Source: Candidatus Parcubacteria bacterium
GTDB lineage: Bacteria; Patescibacteriota; Minisyncoccia; Phycocordibacterales; Phycocordibacteraceae
Reading direction: 5' to 3'
Length of the DNA: 16,774 nucleotides
NCBI GenBank assembly: GCA_027310925.1
Contig: DAICZX010000033.1
Location: forward strand, 1 to 16,774
Shown: in pieces, positions 11,351-16,774 of the stretch
Layout: each line of letters opens with the position of its first letter
Position numbering within the stretch: position 1 is the stretch's first letter
The notes under the pieces: generated by a model
The model's input: the letters and a program-made list of their open reading frames with translations, nothing else
Databases searched by the model: none
What the model was told of the DNA's origin: nothing
Translations under genes and position numbers: made by a program

Positions 11351-14329
11351 ATGTCATCAGAAAAGATTCTACAATCAGGAGAAAAATCGAAGGTACAGTC
11401 TGGCGTAATGAGGCAAGCGTTTCAAAGAGCCAGAGAGAAGAGGTCACAATCTAAACCCGGCACATCTATTGGAGAGAATGTATCTGAGGAGATAAGACAA
11501 CCACAGGTTCCTAGTGAACTTGCGAACCTCTATGAGGGTGGAACGCCACCAGAGGATGTCATCAATCTATATAGGAGGCTTCCTGAGAAAAAGCGACCAA
11601 GCTATCTTAAACTATTAGCCGATAGGGTTGATGGAATGGCGTCTAGAAAACCAGCATGCAAAGGTAACCGTCCTCGGCGCCGGATAAAGAGGGAAAGTCA
11701 TCAACCCCCCCAAGTAAACGATGGAAAAGATGAACCAGTGTCCACAAATTCTTTAGATTTTTATCGTGATCGTCGCAGGGTTGCTCAGGAAGAGTTTGAA
11801 AGGATCTATCCACCCTTGAAACCGGTACCGCCTGACGTTCTTAAAAGATACAGATCCTTGATGGGTGAACAAATGGAGAATTTCGTTTCTGGAAGGGTTG
11901 ATCAGGAAACAATTGCTTCTAGAATAGACTCCCTCATTGCGGAACAAAAGGCGAAAGCGATGGAAGACCCACCTCCTCGAGAGATGCCTAGGGAGGCTGC
12001 AGTAGAGGACCGGATAGATGTTGATGACTCAAGAAGAACACGAATAAAAAAACTTCGTGACGATATTGCGATGTTCGAATTGGAAATTGCCCACCCAACA
12101 TATCCTCGTACACATGATGATATTGAGAGGGATGCCCTTGCAGCTGAAGAAGAGTTACGAAGTTTGGAATCAACGGTCGTTGTGGAAAAAGTCCATACTC
12201 ATGCCGGTACGTCTGAAAGTGGAGCTGAGAATTTAATCGAACGCCCCACTAATCCCGAGGGGGATATTCCAACTGTTGAAGGTAATTCGCGAGGGCAAGA
12301 TTTTACAATACAGCCTGTTTCTGAGGGGATGTTCATTACGGATCCAGGATCCGCTCTTGATCCGGGACATGCACATGAGATGGCGGATGGCACGTCGAAA
12401 GAATGGCGTGACAAATTGCGCGGGCTTATCGAGGTCGCTGAGAATGGAACGAAAGAGAAATTTGAATGGTGGAAGAGTTCGGAAGAGCATCTCACGCAGC
12501 GTTCAAGAGAATTGAATGCGGAAACAGCGAAGATCAGAGGACTGGAAGGACTCTTCCGTTCTTTGGGCGAGAAGTATAACAAGTACGGATGGAAGACGAA
12601 ACTTGCAGTTGGTCTCAGTCTTGGCCTCGGAGCAGGCGCCCTTTCTACAGTATCAATACCGGCAGCTTTCGCTTGCATGTCTGTCGTCGCCATACAACGC
12701 ATCGCAGGCATGGCAACCATGTTCTTAAAGTTTGAGAAACTGAAGCAAGATGAAAAGTGGGGTAAGGAGATAGCTATGGCAAAAGCTATTGGATATACTG
12801 TAGTCATGGGAAGTGCCATGATGTTTCTCTCGGAAGGTGTCAAGGAAGGTATCGATTACGCAAATCAGCACCAATGGGGCGAATCCGTACATAATTGGAT
12901 AGGCACTATGCTCGGGCATCACACGACCGCATCAGAAGCGGGTACGGTTTCGGAGCATGCTGCAGCTGCGCCTGGAGCGGAACATGCTGAGTTCATAGAT
13001 AAGACGTATCATGTGCATGACGATAATCTTTCTGCCACGGTCGAAGTCCACGGCACGCCTGGCCACTCCGATGTTTCTGATGAGATTACCAGTGTGCCCT
13101 ACCATGAGCCCGGACAGCAGTTGCTCGTGGCAAATTGGATGGAGGTTGCGCGCCAGCATTTCCCTGGAATTGGAGTCGATCATGTGGTGCAAGAACTCGC
13201 GCAAGATATGGAAGCTACGCGGCTCGCGCTCGAACAGGCGGTTGCGAATGGAGATACGCAAGCTGCACAAACTCTACACGAGAACCTTCAGAGGAGCCTT
13301 GCGATGGCGCAGCACGATTTCGGAAATATTTTTAATGCGCACGTCGCAGACATGCCGCAGCATGATGATGTGGTTTGGACTGAACCCTCTCATCCGTTGC
13401 CGTCCTTAACGCCAGGAAGCATCGATCATGTCGGGATGCCGACCGTTGATGCTGCGTCCGGCCACGGATATGAATACATGGTTAAGCGGCTTGCGGAAGA
13501 ATTGCACGATAAAGACGTAAAACTTCCTGCTGGTGTTAACCAGAACAGCGATCTAGCGAAGCTTATTTCAGCCGATAAAGGTTCGCTCGACGATGTCGTG
13601 CACCGAATCGCTATCGATCACGGATTCTTCAAAGCTGATGGCGCGAGTGTCCGCATCGATCCGAGTGCGCATATGACCATCATCAATGGGCAAGTGCATC
13701 TCGATGATGCAATGCATTCGGATATCGTTCATACGACAGGAGATATGGATATGCATCTTACGCCTCCATACCACCCCGAAGAGGTTGTGCCGCACCATCT
13801 GGTTGAAGAGACAGTACCGTTGTCTCAGCCTGTAGAGCATGTCGCGGCCACCAATCCTCAGCCACTACCCATCGCGATCGAACACGCCCCCGTGCCAACG
13901 ATTGACGATTCAGTTGTACATGATGGTACCGGTGGTGTGGTTCATGACGCGGAAGGCAATCCTGTCTATGCTGGTACACATCACCATACGTTCGACCATG
14001 TATCGACTCCTGTGCCCGGACAAGAGGTATTCACGAATGCTCACAACATCCCGATTAATTTGACTGAGACGCATGGATACTCAAGTGTAAAAGGGATTAT
14101 CTACGTCATGGGTGGCAATAAGGCTATTATAGATACACAGGCTCAGAATTATGCTCTGTCACATCATGTGCCCGTATTCGTTGATAAATCATATAAATTT
14201 CTTGGCACCATAAATGTTCCAAGAGTTGTCGAGTACGTCCCAACCAGTAACGGGTCGTTGGAGATGGTTATCCACCATGGTCCGTCGCTGATTCCAAACT
14301 CAGAAGACTTTACAAAACGTATTTTCTAA
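11351..14329 (+). CDS. Large membrane protein with long His-rich C-terminal region, unknown function
   Basis: The 992-residue protein has three parts. Residues 1-415 are charged and Pro-rich with probable helical segments (for example DRRRVAQEEFERIYPPLKP and a later RTRIKKLRDDIAMFELEI) and are likely cytosolic. Residues 418-461 form a long hydrophobic stretch (LAVGLSLGLGAGALS... to MATMFLKF). A short charged loop and a second hydrophobic segment (480-496) follow, making a membrane hairpin or two helices. Residues 500-992 are rich in His and Asp/Glu (HVHDD, EVHGTPGH, AHVADMPQHDD, HHHTFDH) with a few ordered blocks (RIDPSAHMTIINGQVHLDD, GIIYVMGGNKAIID). Clustered His suggests metal binding, but no classic site can be named. 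The ATPase stop is 3 nt upstream, so the two form an operon. Arg codons are mostly AGA/AGG in the first third and mostly CGN later, which hints at mosaic origin. I recognise no family. Confidence 0.85.
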   Translation: MSSEKILQSGEKSKVQSGVMRQAFQRAREKRSQSKPGTSIGENVSEEIRQPQVPSELANLYEGGTPPEDVINLYRRLPEKKRPSYLKLLADRVDGMASRKPACKGNRPRRRIKRESHQPPQVNDGKDEPVSTNSLDFYRDRRRVAQEEFERIYPPLKPVPPDVLKRYRSLMGEQMENFVSGRVDQETIASRIDSLIAEQKAKAMEDPPPREMPREAAVEDRIDVDDSRRTRIKKLRDDIAMFELEIAHPTYPRTHDDIERDALAAEEELRSLESTVVVEKVHTHAGTSESGAENLIERPTNPEGDIPTVEGNSRGQDFTIQPVSEGMFITDPGSALDPGHAHEMADGTSKEWRDKLRGLIEVAENGTKEKFEWWKSSEEHLTQRSRELNAETAKIRGLEGLFRSLGEKYNKYGWKTKLAVGLSLGLGAGALSTVSIPAAFACMSVVAIQRIAGMATMFLKFEKLKQDEKWGKEIAMAKAIGYTVVMGSAMMFLSEGVKEGIDYANQHQWGESVHNWIGTMLGHHTTASEAGTVSEHAAAAPGAEHAEFIDKTYHVHDDNLSATVEVHGTPGHSDVSDEITSVPYHEPGQQLLVANWMEVARQHFPGIGVDHVVQELAQDMEATRLALEQAVANGDTQAAQTLHENLQRSLAMAQHDFGNIFNAHVADMPQHDDVVWTEPSHPLPSLTPGSIDHVGMPTVDAASGHGYEYMVKRLAEELHDKDVKLPAGVNQNSDLAKLISADKGSLDDVVHRIAIDHGFFKADGASVRIDPSAHMTIINGQVHLDDAMHSDIVHTTGDMDMHLTPPYHPEEVVPHHLVEETVPLSQPVEHVAATNPQPLPIAIEHAPVPTIDDSVVHDGTGGVVHDAEGNPVYAGTHHHTFDHVSTPVPGQEVFTNAHNIPINLTETHGYSSVKGIIYVMGGNKAIIDTQAQNYALSHHVPVFVDKSYKFLGTINVPRVVEYVPTSNGSLEMVIHHGPSLIPNSEDFTKRIF

Positions 14330-14339
14330 CACCTATGTT
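14309..14339 (+). promoter_or_regulatory. Possible promoter of the DUF5663-like gene
   Basis: TTTACA (14309-14314), a 19-bp spacer and TATGTT (14334-14339) span the end of the large gene. The ATG at 14352 lies 12 nt further on. Longer than ideal spacing makes this weak; read-through from the operon is the alternative. Confidence 0.3.
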
Positions 14340-14351
14340 ATGATGCCATCT

Positions 14352-14648
14352 ATGCAAGATGAACTTACCGCCCTCATTGCTGCCGATCTCGGTATCAAGG
14401 ACCTCCCGATTGCCGAGCAGCAAACAATCATTGCGCAGTTTGGAGAGATTGCACTTAAGGCTGCGACCTTGTCGGTAATCGGGAAGCTTGCCAGTGATAA
14501 GCGCGATGAATTCGCCAAGCTCGCGGAAACCGGTGACGCAACCGCACTCAAGATCTTCCTCGATCGTGAAGTCCCAGGACATGAGAGTATCGCGCAAGCC
14601 GCTGTTGCTGAGGAGGTGAAGCGATTTAAAACTTTTCAGGTCCCATAG
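14352..14648 (+). CDS. Small DUF5663-like protein
   Basis: The 98-residue protein is probably all-helical and acidic. The pattern LIAADLGIKDLPIAEQQTIIAQFGEIALKAAT followed by KRDEFAKLAETGD and FLDREVPGHESI resembles the small CPR-enriched DUF5663 family (LP, helix with a FGE-like turn, EF-x-x-L-x-x-GD, then FL...P). No catalytic residues are expected and the role is unknown. It sits directly after the ATPase/large membrane protein pair (22 nt gap) and its last codons overlap the promoter of the FKBP gene, so it may belong to the operon. ATGs at 14340 and 14343 are alternatives. I chose 14352 because it fits the -10 spacing and the family start. Confidence 0.7.
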   Translation: MQDELTALIAADLGIKDLPIAEQQTIIAQFGEIALKAATLSVIGKLASDKRDEFAKLAETGDATALKIFLDREVPGHESIAQAAVAEEVKRFKTFQVP

Positions 14649-14667
14649 TATACTGTTACTATATAAT
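14626..14667 (+). promoter_or_regulatory. Tandem promoter elements for the FKBP gene
   Basis: TTAAAA (14626-14631), a 17-bp spacer and TATACT (14649-14654) form one promoter, with a leader of about 18 nt. A second, perfect TATAAT (14662-14667) lies 11 nt before the ATG at 14679. Both fall within or just after the end of the preceding gene. There is no Shine-Dalgarno sequence. Confidence 0.55.
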
Positions 14668-14678
14668 AGCTATTGCAT

Positions 14679-15200
14679 ATGAAACCAACCCAAACTGGAA
14701 TTGCCGTTGCACTTGCACTCGTTGTAATCATCATGTTTTTTGTTCTTCCAAGTCTTTCGGTTTTCGGCACACCTGCTTCGTCAGCTTCTGGGACCGCTAT
14801 TAATAATAACGTTCAAACAACAACTACTACTCCTATGCCTACCAATACTACTCCTCCCGTGACTCAGCTTATAGAGCAGGATGAAGTTATCGGAACAGGG
14901 GCTACTGCCGTAGCAGGTGACACCGTGACAGTAAACTATGTTGGCTCGCTTACCGATGGTACCGTCTTTGATGCCTCTGCTGATCATGGAACCTCGGGCT
15001 TCACCTTTGTTCTTGGTACTGGGAGCGTTATCAAAGGTTGGGATGAAGGTATTGTTGGGATGAAGGTAGGTGGTAAGCGCAAACTTATCATTCCAGCATC
15101 GCTCGCATACGGTAACCAGGCCGTTGGGAATATCATTCCGCCAAACTCCACACTTATTTTTGAAGTAGAACTCTTAAAAGTTAAAAAAGCAGGGGGCTAA
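14679..15200 (+). CDS. Membrane-anchored FKBP-type peptidyl-prolyl cis-trans isomerase
   Basis: The 173-residue protein has an N-terminal membrane helix (about 7-29), a Thr/Pro/Asn-rich linker (about 31-62) and one full FKBP domain (about 66-170). Binding-pocket residues match FKBP12 positions: Tyr87, Phe97-Asp98, Phe110, Val117-Ile118, Trp121 (GWDEGI), Tyr144 (LAYG), Ile152 and Phe161 in TLIFEVELL. It should catalyse proline isomerisation and assist folding of exported proteins outside the membrane. Together with the DsbA-like protein at 6689 it would form a small extracytoplasmic folding set. ATG 14679 is preferred over TTG 14673 because of the promoter position and the normal MKPT start. 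The linker is low-complexity, as is common for anchored proteins. Confidence 0.95.
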   Translation: MKPTQTGIAVALALVVIIMFFVLPSLSVFGTPASSASGTAINNNVQTTTTTPMPTNTTPPVTQLIEQDEVIGTGATAVAGDTVTVNYVGSLTDGTVFDASADHGTSGFTFVLGTGSVIKGWDEGIVGMKVGGKRKLIIPASLAYGNQAVGNIIPPNSTLIFEVELLKVKKAGG

Positions 15201-15215
15201 AAAACTTTGTACTAA

Positions 15216-15232
15216 GTCAACGCATTGTTGAC
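15216..15232 (+). terminator. Hairpin after the FKBP gene, possible weak terminator
   Basis: GTCAAC (15216-15221) pairs with GTTGAC (15227-15232) around a 5-nt loop, 15 nt after the stop. It is followed by ACTTTCT, only moderately T-rich. A further copy of GTTGAC at 15273-15278 could compete for the same partner. Confidence 0.4.
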
Positions 15233-15267
15233 ACTTTCTAAGTACGTCCCAAGTCGTCCGAAGTGGG

Positions 15268-15355
15268 GCCGCGTTGACTGTATCAATCGTGCTGTACGAG
15301 TGAGGAACAGGCCTTACTCGCGGCTGACAGAAGATTGATCTGCTAGTCCGCTTTT
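15268..15355 (+). ncRNA. Candidate structured RNA with nested and alternative stems
   Basis: Nested pairings are GCG/CGC and GACT/AGTC at the outside, ATCAATC (15282-15288) with GATTGAT (15333-15339), and an inner 9-bp stem CGAGTGAGG (15297-15305) with CCTTACTCG (15312-15320) around 6 nt. The outer arm ends in CTTTTA, a weak T-run. A competing 6-bp pairing, GCCGCG (15268-15273) with CGCGGC (15319-15324), excludes the inner stem. It does not look like SRP RNA, tmRNA or RNase P RNA. Expression and strand are inferred. Confidence 0.35.
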
Positions 15356-15374
15356 ACATCGTAACAGGCATTGA

Positions 15375-15386
15375 TACGACGTCGTA
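15375..15386. repeat. 12-bp perfect palindrome TACGACGTCGTA
   Basis: A perfect dyad at 15375-15386, about 40 bp before the first TATAAT box ahead of the DedA gene. It has the size of an operator for a dimeric regulator. No partner copy was found elsewhere in the window. Confidence 0.4.
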
Positions 15387-15426
15387 CATACTTCGCTCGA
15401 CTTTCAGGATGGCTTCTCGGAGAAGT

Positions 15427-15478
15427 TATAATAAGATTCAGGATAAGCTACGGTATGATGCTATTCTTCCCATATAAT
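15427..15478 (+). promoter_or_regulatory. Two TATAAT boxes upstream of the DedA gene
   Basis: Perfect -10 hexamers lie at 15427-15432 and 15473-15478. Neither has a convincing -35. Predicted starts near 15439 and 15485 would give leaders of about 130 and 85 nt, longer than elsewhere in the window. Confidence 0.4.
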
Positions 15479-15568
15479 CCCATGAACGAATACCAAAAAC
15501 AGGCATGGCTTTTTTGATGAGCGCAAGCGTAGAAGGCAAATGACGCATTGCGCATCCAATCTAATTTC

Positions 15569-16186
15569 ATGACCCACCTCTCTACTCTCGTCGTCAGTCT
15601 CGTTCAGTCATACGGATATGCAGCCGTATTTTTACTCATGATGCTTGAAAGCATACTTATACCGATTCCTTCTGAGGTGACAATGCCTTTCGCTGGATTC
15701 TTGGTGAGCCGGGGTACGCTGCAATTTCCCCTCGTTGTGTTGGTGGGCACGATAGGGAATCTCATCGGCTCCCTCCTATGCTATTACCTTGGTTACGAAT
15801 TAGAGGAGTATACTCTTCTTCATCTAATCCGTCGCTACGGCAAGTATGTATGGCTTAGGGAGAGCGATTACGCGAAGTCAGCACGTTGGTTCGAGAAGTA
15901 CGGTTCAGGAGCTGTCTTTACGTCGCGACTTCTCCCTGCAGTCCGTACTTTCATATCGCTTCCAGCGGGCATGTTCGAGATGAATATTTGGAAGTTCTTC
16001 CTTTATACCCTTATCGGCTCGTTCTTATGGTCAGCCGTTCTTACGTACATCGGTCTCTATCTTGGCGACAAATGGAGCGCCATTGATCCTGCGTTCAATA
16101 ATCTGTTCTACATACTTGCGGCGACGGCGATTGTCTTTGTCGGATACTTCGTCTATGAGAGGCTTCACAGGAAACAAAAGAAATAG
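15569..16186 (+). CDS. DedA/VTT-family membrane protein (intact)
   Basis: The 205-residue integral membrane protein has the DedA hallmarks. They are E27 and IPIPSE (31-36) after the first hydrophobic segment; the G-x-x-x-G stretch in TIGNLIGSLLCYYLGY; RRYGKY; then WFEKYGSGAVFTSRLLPAVRTFISLPAG (FTSR-LLP-VR at 117-126, the conserved R-x-x-P-x-x-R motif), followed by C-terminal helices (about 142-165 and 178-197) and a basic tail. DedA proteins act as membrane transporters or scramblases; some members flip undecaprenyl phosphate or phosphatidylethanolamine. Here the substrate is unknown, but recycling of a lipid carrier for the cell envelope is a sensible hypothesis. The start at 15569 fits the family. 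A TTG at 15548 would add 7 residues. The DedA pseudogene at 8206-8546 belongs to a different subfamily by its motif spelling. Confidence 0.92.
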   Translation: MTHLSTLVVSLVQSYGYAAVFLLMMLESILIPIPSEVTMPFAGFLVSRGTLQFPLVVLVGTIGNLIGSLLCYYLGYELEEYTLLHLIRRYGKYVWLRESDYAKSARWFEKYGSGAVFTSRLLPAVRTFISLPAGMFEMNIWKFFLYTLIGSFLWSAVLTYIGLYLGDKWSAIDPAFNNLFYILAATAIVFVGYFVYERLHRKQKK

Positions 16187-16190
16187 TCCG

Positions 16191-16337
16191 ATGTTTTTAC
16201 ATATCCCCGCATGGAGCGGTCAGCCGCCACTAATCGGAACCCTCGTGCTAACGGTCTGGTGGTTATACAGGCTGGTCATCTCATTTTCGTATAACGTGTA
16301 TGACACGGTGAATGGATTGCCTGAATCCAATCTGTGA
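16191..16337 (+). CDS. Possible 48-aa small membrane protein
   Basis: An ORF beginning 4 nt after the DedA stop encodes 48 residues with one hydrophobic segment (LIGTLVLTVWWLYRLVISF, about residues 16-34), then a polar tail (YDTVNGLPESNL). The tight spacing would allow coupling to DedA. There is no Shine-Dalgarno sequence and no family is recognised, so this could also be a chance ORF. Confidence 0.35.
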   Translation: MFLHIPAWSGQPPLIGTLVLTVWWLYRLVISFSYNVYDTVNGLPESNL

Positions 16338-16380
16338 GTGAGATACCCTTCCCCAGCTCTACTCGCCCCATAGAGCACTA

Positions 16381-16500
16381 GTGGCTGAGAACGACAAGCA
16401 CTTTAAGACGCACATCAAGGAGCCACGCTGGCAACAAGTGGTGAGCATCATTATCGTACTCGGCATTGTTGCGGTGTGGCTCTGGTTTGCACTGCATTGA
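16381..16500 (+). CDS. 39-aa single-TM small protein (GTG start)
   Basis: GTG at 16381 opens a 39-residue ORF: a charged N-terminus (MAENDKHFKTHIKEPRWQQ) followed by one membrane helix (VVSIIIVLGIVAVWLWFALH) at the C-terminus and TGA at 16498-16500. The clean split into a charged head and a Trp-rich hydrophobic tail is that of a real tail-anchored miniprotein, not random sequence. CATAGA (16369-16374) ends 6 nt before the GTG, like the leaderless starts elsewhere in the window. It is too short for most gene finders. Function unknown. Confidence 0.55.
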   Translation: MAENDKHFKTHIKEPRWQQVVSIIIVLGIVAVWLWFALH

Positions 16501-16670
16501 AACCAACTGTTTATCCTCAAATTCAGTCGGCAAGCTCAGAACTTGCTCTATCATTGGGCTGAAGTAATTTGATCCGCAAAATTTATCGTCGGCTGTAATA
16601 GGACAATTGTACTCTCAAAATTTTGTCTTGCCCCGCATGTGGGGCGATGTTCGAATCTATACAACAGGGA
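16501..16670. other. Non-coding end region with a GC-rich hairpin
   Basis: No supportable gene was seen. GCCCC (16630-16634) pairs with GGGGC (16641-16645) around 6 nt. Read on the minus strand this stem lies 26 nt after the stop of the partial gene and could help end its transcript, but no T-run follows at once. A weaker repeat, GCAAG/CTTGC, lies near 16531-16547. Confidence 0.4.
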
Positions 16671-16774
16671 CTATACCGGACGAGCGCGTAACCAATCCAT
16701 TACCTTTTTTCTATGGACATCAAGCGACCATACACTGTTCGATCCAAATAGGTTTGTGTGGGCATTCTTAAAGT
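16671..16774 (-). CDS. C-terminal end of an unidentified protein (cut by window edge)
   Basis: On the minus strand an open frame enters from the window edge and ends with TAG at 16673-16671, giving 33 residues plus a partial codon: FKNAHTNLFGSNSVWSLDVH then RKKVMDWLRARPV. Its mix of residues, with a probable final amphipathic helix (RKKVMDWLRAR), looks like a true protein end. I cannot name the family from this piece. Confidence 0.5.
   Translation of the reverse strand, partial: FKNAHTNLFGSNSVWSLDVHRKKVMDWLRARPV

Larger units (their letters stand above)
15201..15568. other. 368-nt non-coding region rich in inverted repeats
   Basis: No credible gene was seen. The stretch contains the GTCAAC/GTTGAC hairpin, a nested structured segment (15268-15355), a 12-bp palindrome (15375-15386), a 13-nt imperfect palindrome CTTCTC-g-GAGAAG (15413-15425) and two perfect TATAAT boxes (15427-15432 and 15473-15478) ahead of the DedA gene. 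An 11-codon ORF at 15482-15517 is too short to support. The density of structure suggests a small RNA or a complex leader. Confidence 0.5.

Noticed and set aside
12199..12843. 214-aa minus-strand ORF inside the 992-aa gene
   Set aside because: Antisense to a long, well-supported gene, with no promoter, start signal or recognisable domain.
15482..15517. 11-codon ORF right after a TATAAT box (possible leader peptide)
   Set aside because: The TATAAT box is too close for this ATG to lie in its transcript, and the peptide has no run of regulatory codons.
16630..16660. GTTCGAATC, a tRNA T-loop word, at 16649-16657
   Set aside because: The five bases on each side do not pair, and no D-arm or acceptor stem is found upstream.
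16602..16688. Short frame with a zinc-knuckle-like CPACG motif
   Set aside because: Only 22-28 codons, no ATG, and it overlaps a hairpin and the more convincing minus-strand gene end.
1..16774. CRISPR array, prophage or complete insertion sequence
   Set aside because: No regularly spaced repeats, phage structural genes or paired terminal repeats with an intact transposase were seen; the holin-like protein belongs to a chromosomal family.

Overview
The window looks like a piece of a small-genome candidate-phylum bacterium (Patescibacteria/CPR, Parcubacteria-like). This is inferred from gene content, not from a marker gene: a VirD4/TraG-like ATPase of the CPR type, a DUF5663-like small protein, a single-TM FKBP isomerase, a membrane-anchored DsbA-like protein, a four-helix 'phage holin family' protein, YggT, DedA-type proteins and a pyruvate kinase. 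Coding density is high on the right and low on the left. UGA is used as a normal stop. No rRNA, convincing tRNA or CRISPR array was seen.

Left part (1-3250) is partly degraded. A secreted protein of unknown function (41-985, minus) has a near-consensus promoter and a 124-nt leader with four hairpins. Beside it lie a broken DDE transposase, a 44-bp inverted-repeat element, OmpR-type direct repeats and a response regulator cut off just after its phospho-acceptor Asp. A small basic protein and a YggT membrane protein follow.

Centre (3259-8550): pyruvate kinase and a SAM-dependent methyltransferase form a minus-strand pair. Divergent from it are a conserved membrane-anchored protein, then a DsbA-like oxidoreductase coupled to a holin-like membrane protein. 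A 69-aa gene follows with its own promoter, Shine-Dalgarno sequence and strong terminator. Next is a minus-strand DedA pseudogene that has lost two internal blocks.

Right part (8570-16774): a 925-aa VirD4-like ATPase is followed after 3 nt by a 992-aa protein with two membrane segments and a long His-rich region. This pair is the best candidate for a poorly described system: a cytosolic motor plus a membrane/surface partner. A DUF5663-like protein, an FKBP isomerase, a structured non-coding stretch, an intact DedA protein, two very small membrane-protein ORFs and the end of a minus-strand gene complete the window.

Regulation: many genes have a -10-like hexamer only about 4-15 nt before the start codon and no Shine-Dalgarno sequence, which suggests leaderless or near-leaderless mRNAs. 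Only the genes at 985 (minus) and 7909 show a clear Shine-Dalgarno sequence. The most striking case is AGTATACT at 8555-8562, a palindrome that gives a -10 element on both strands, with an ATG 7-8 nt away on each side.
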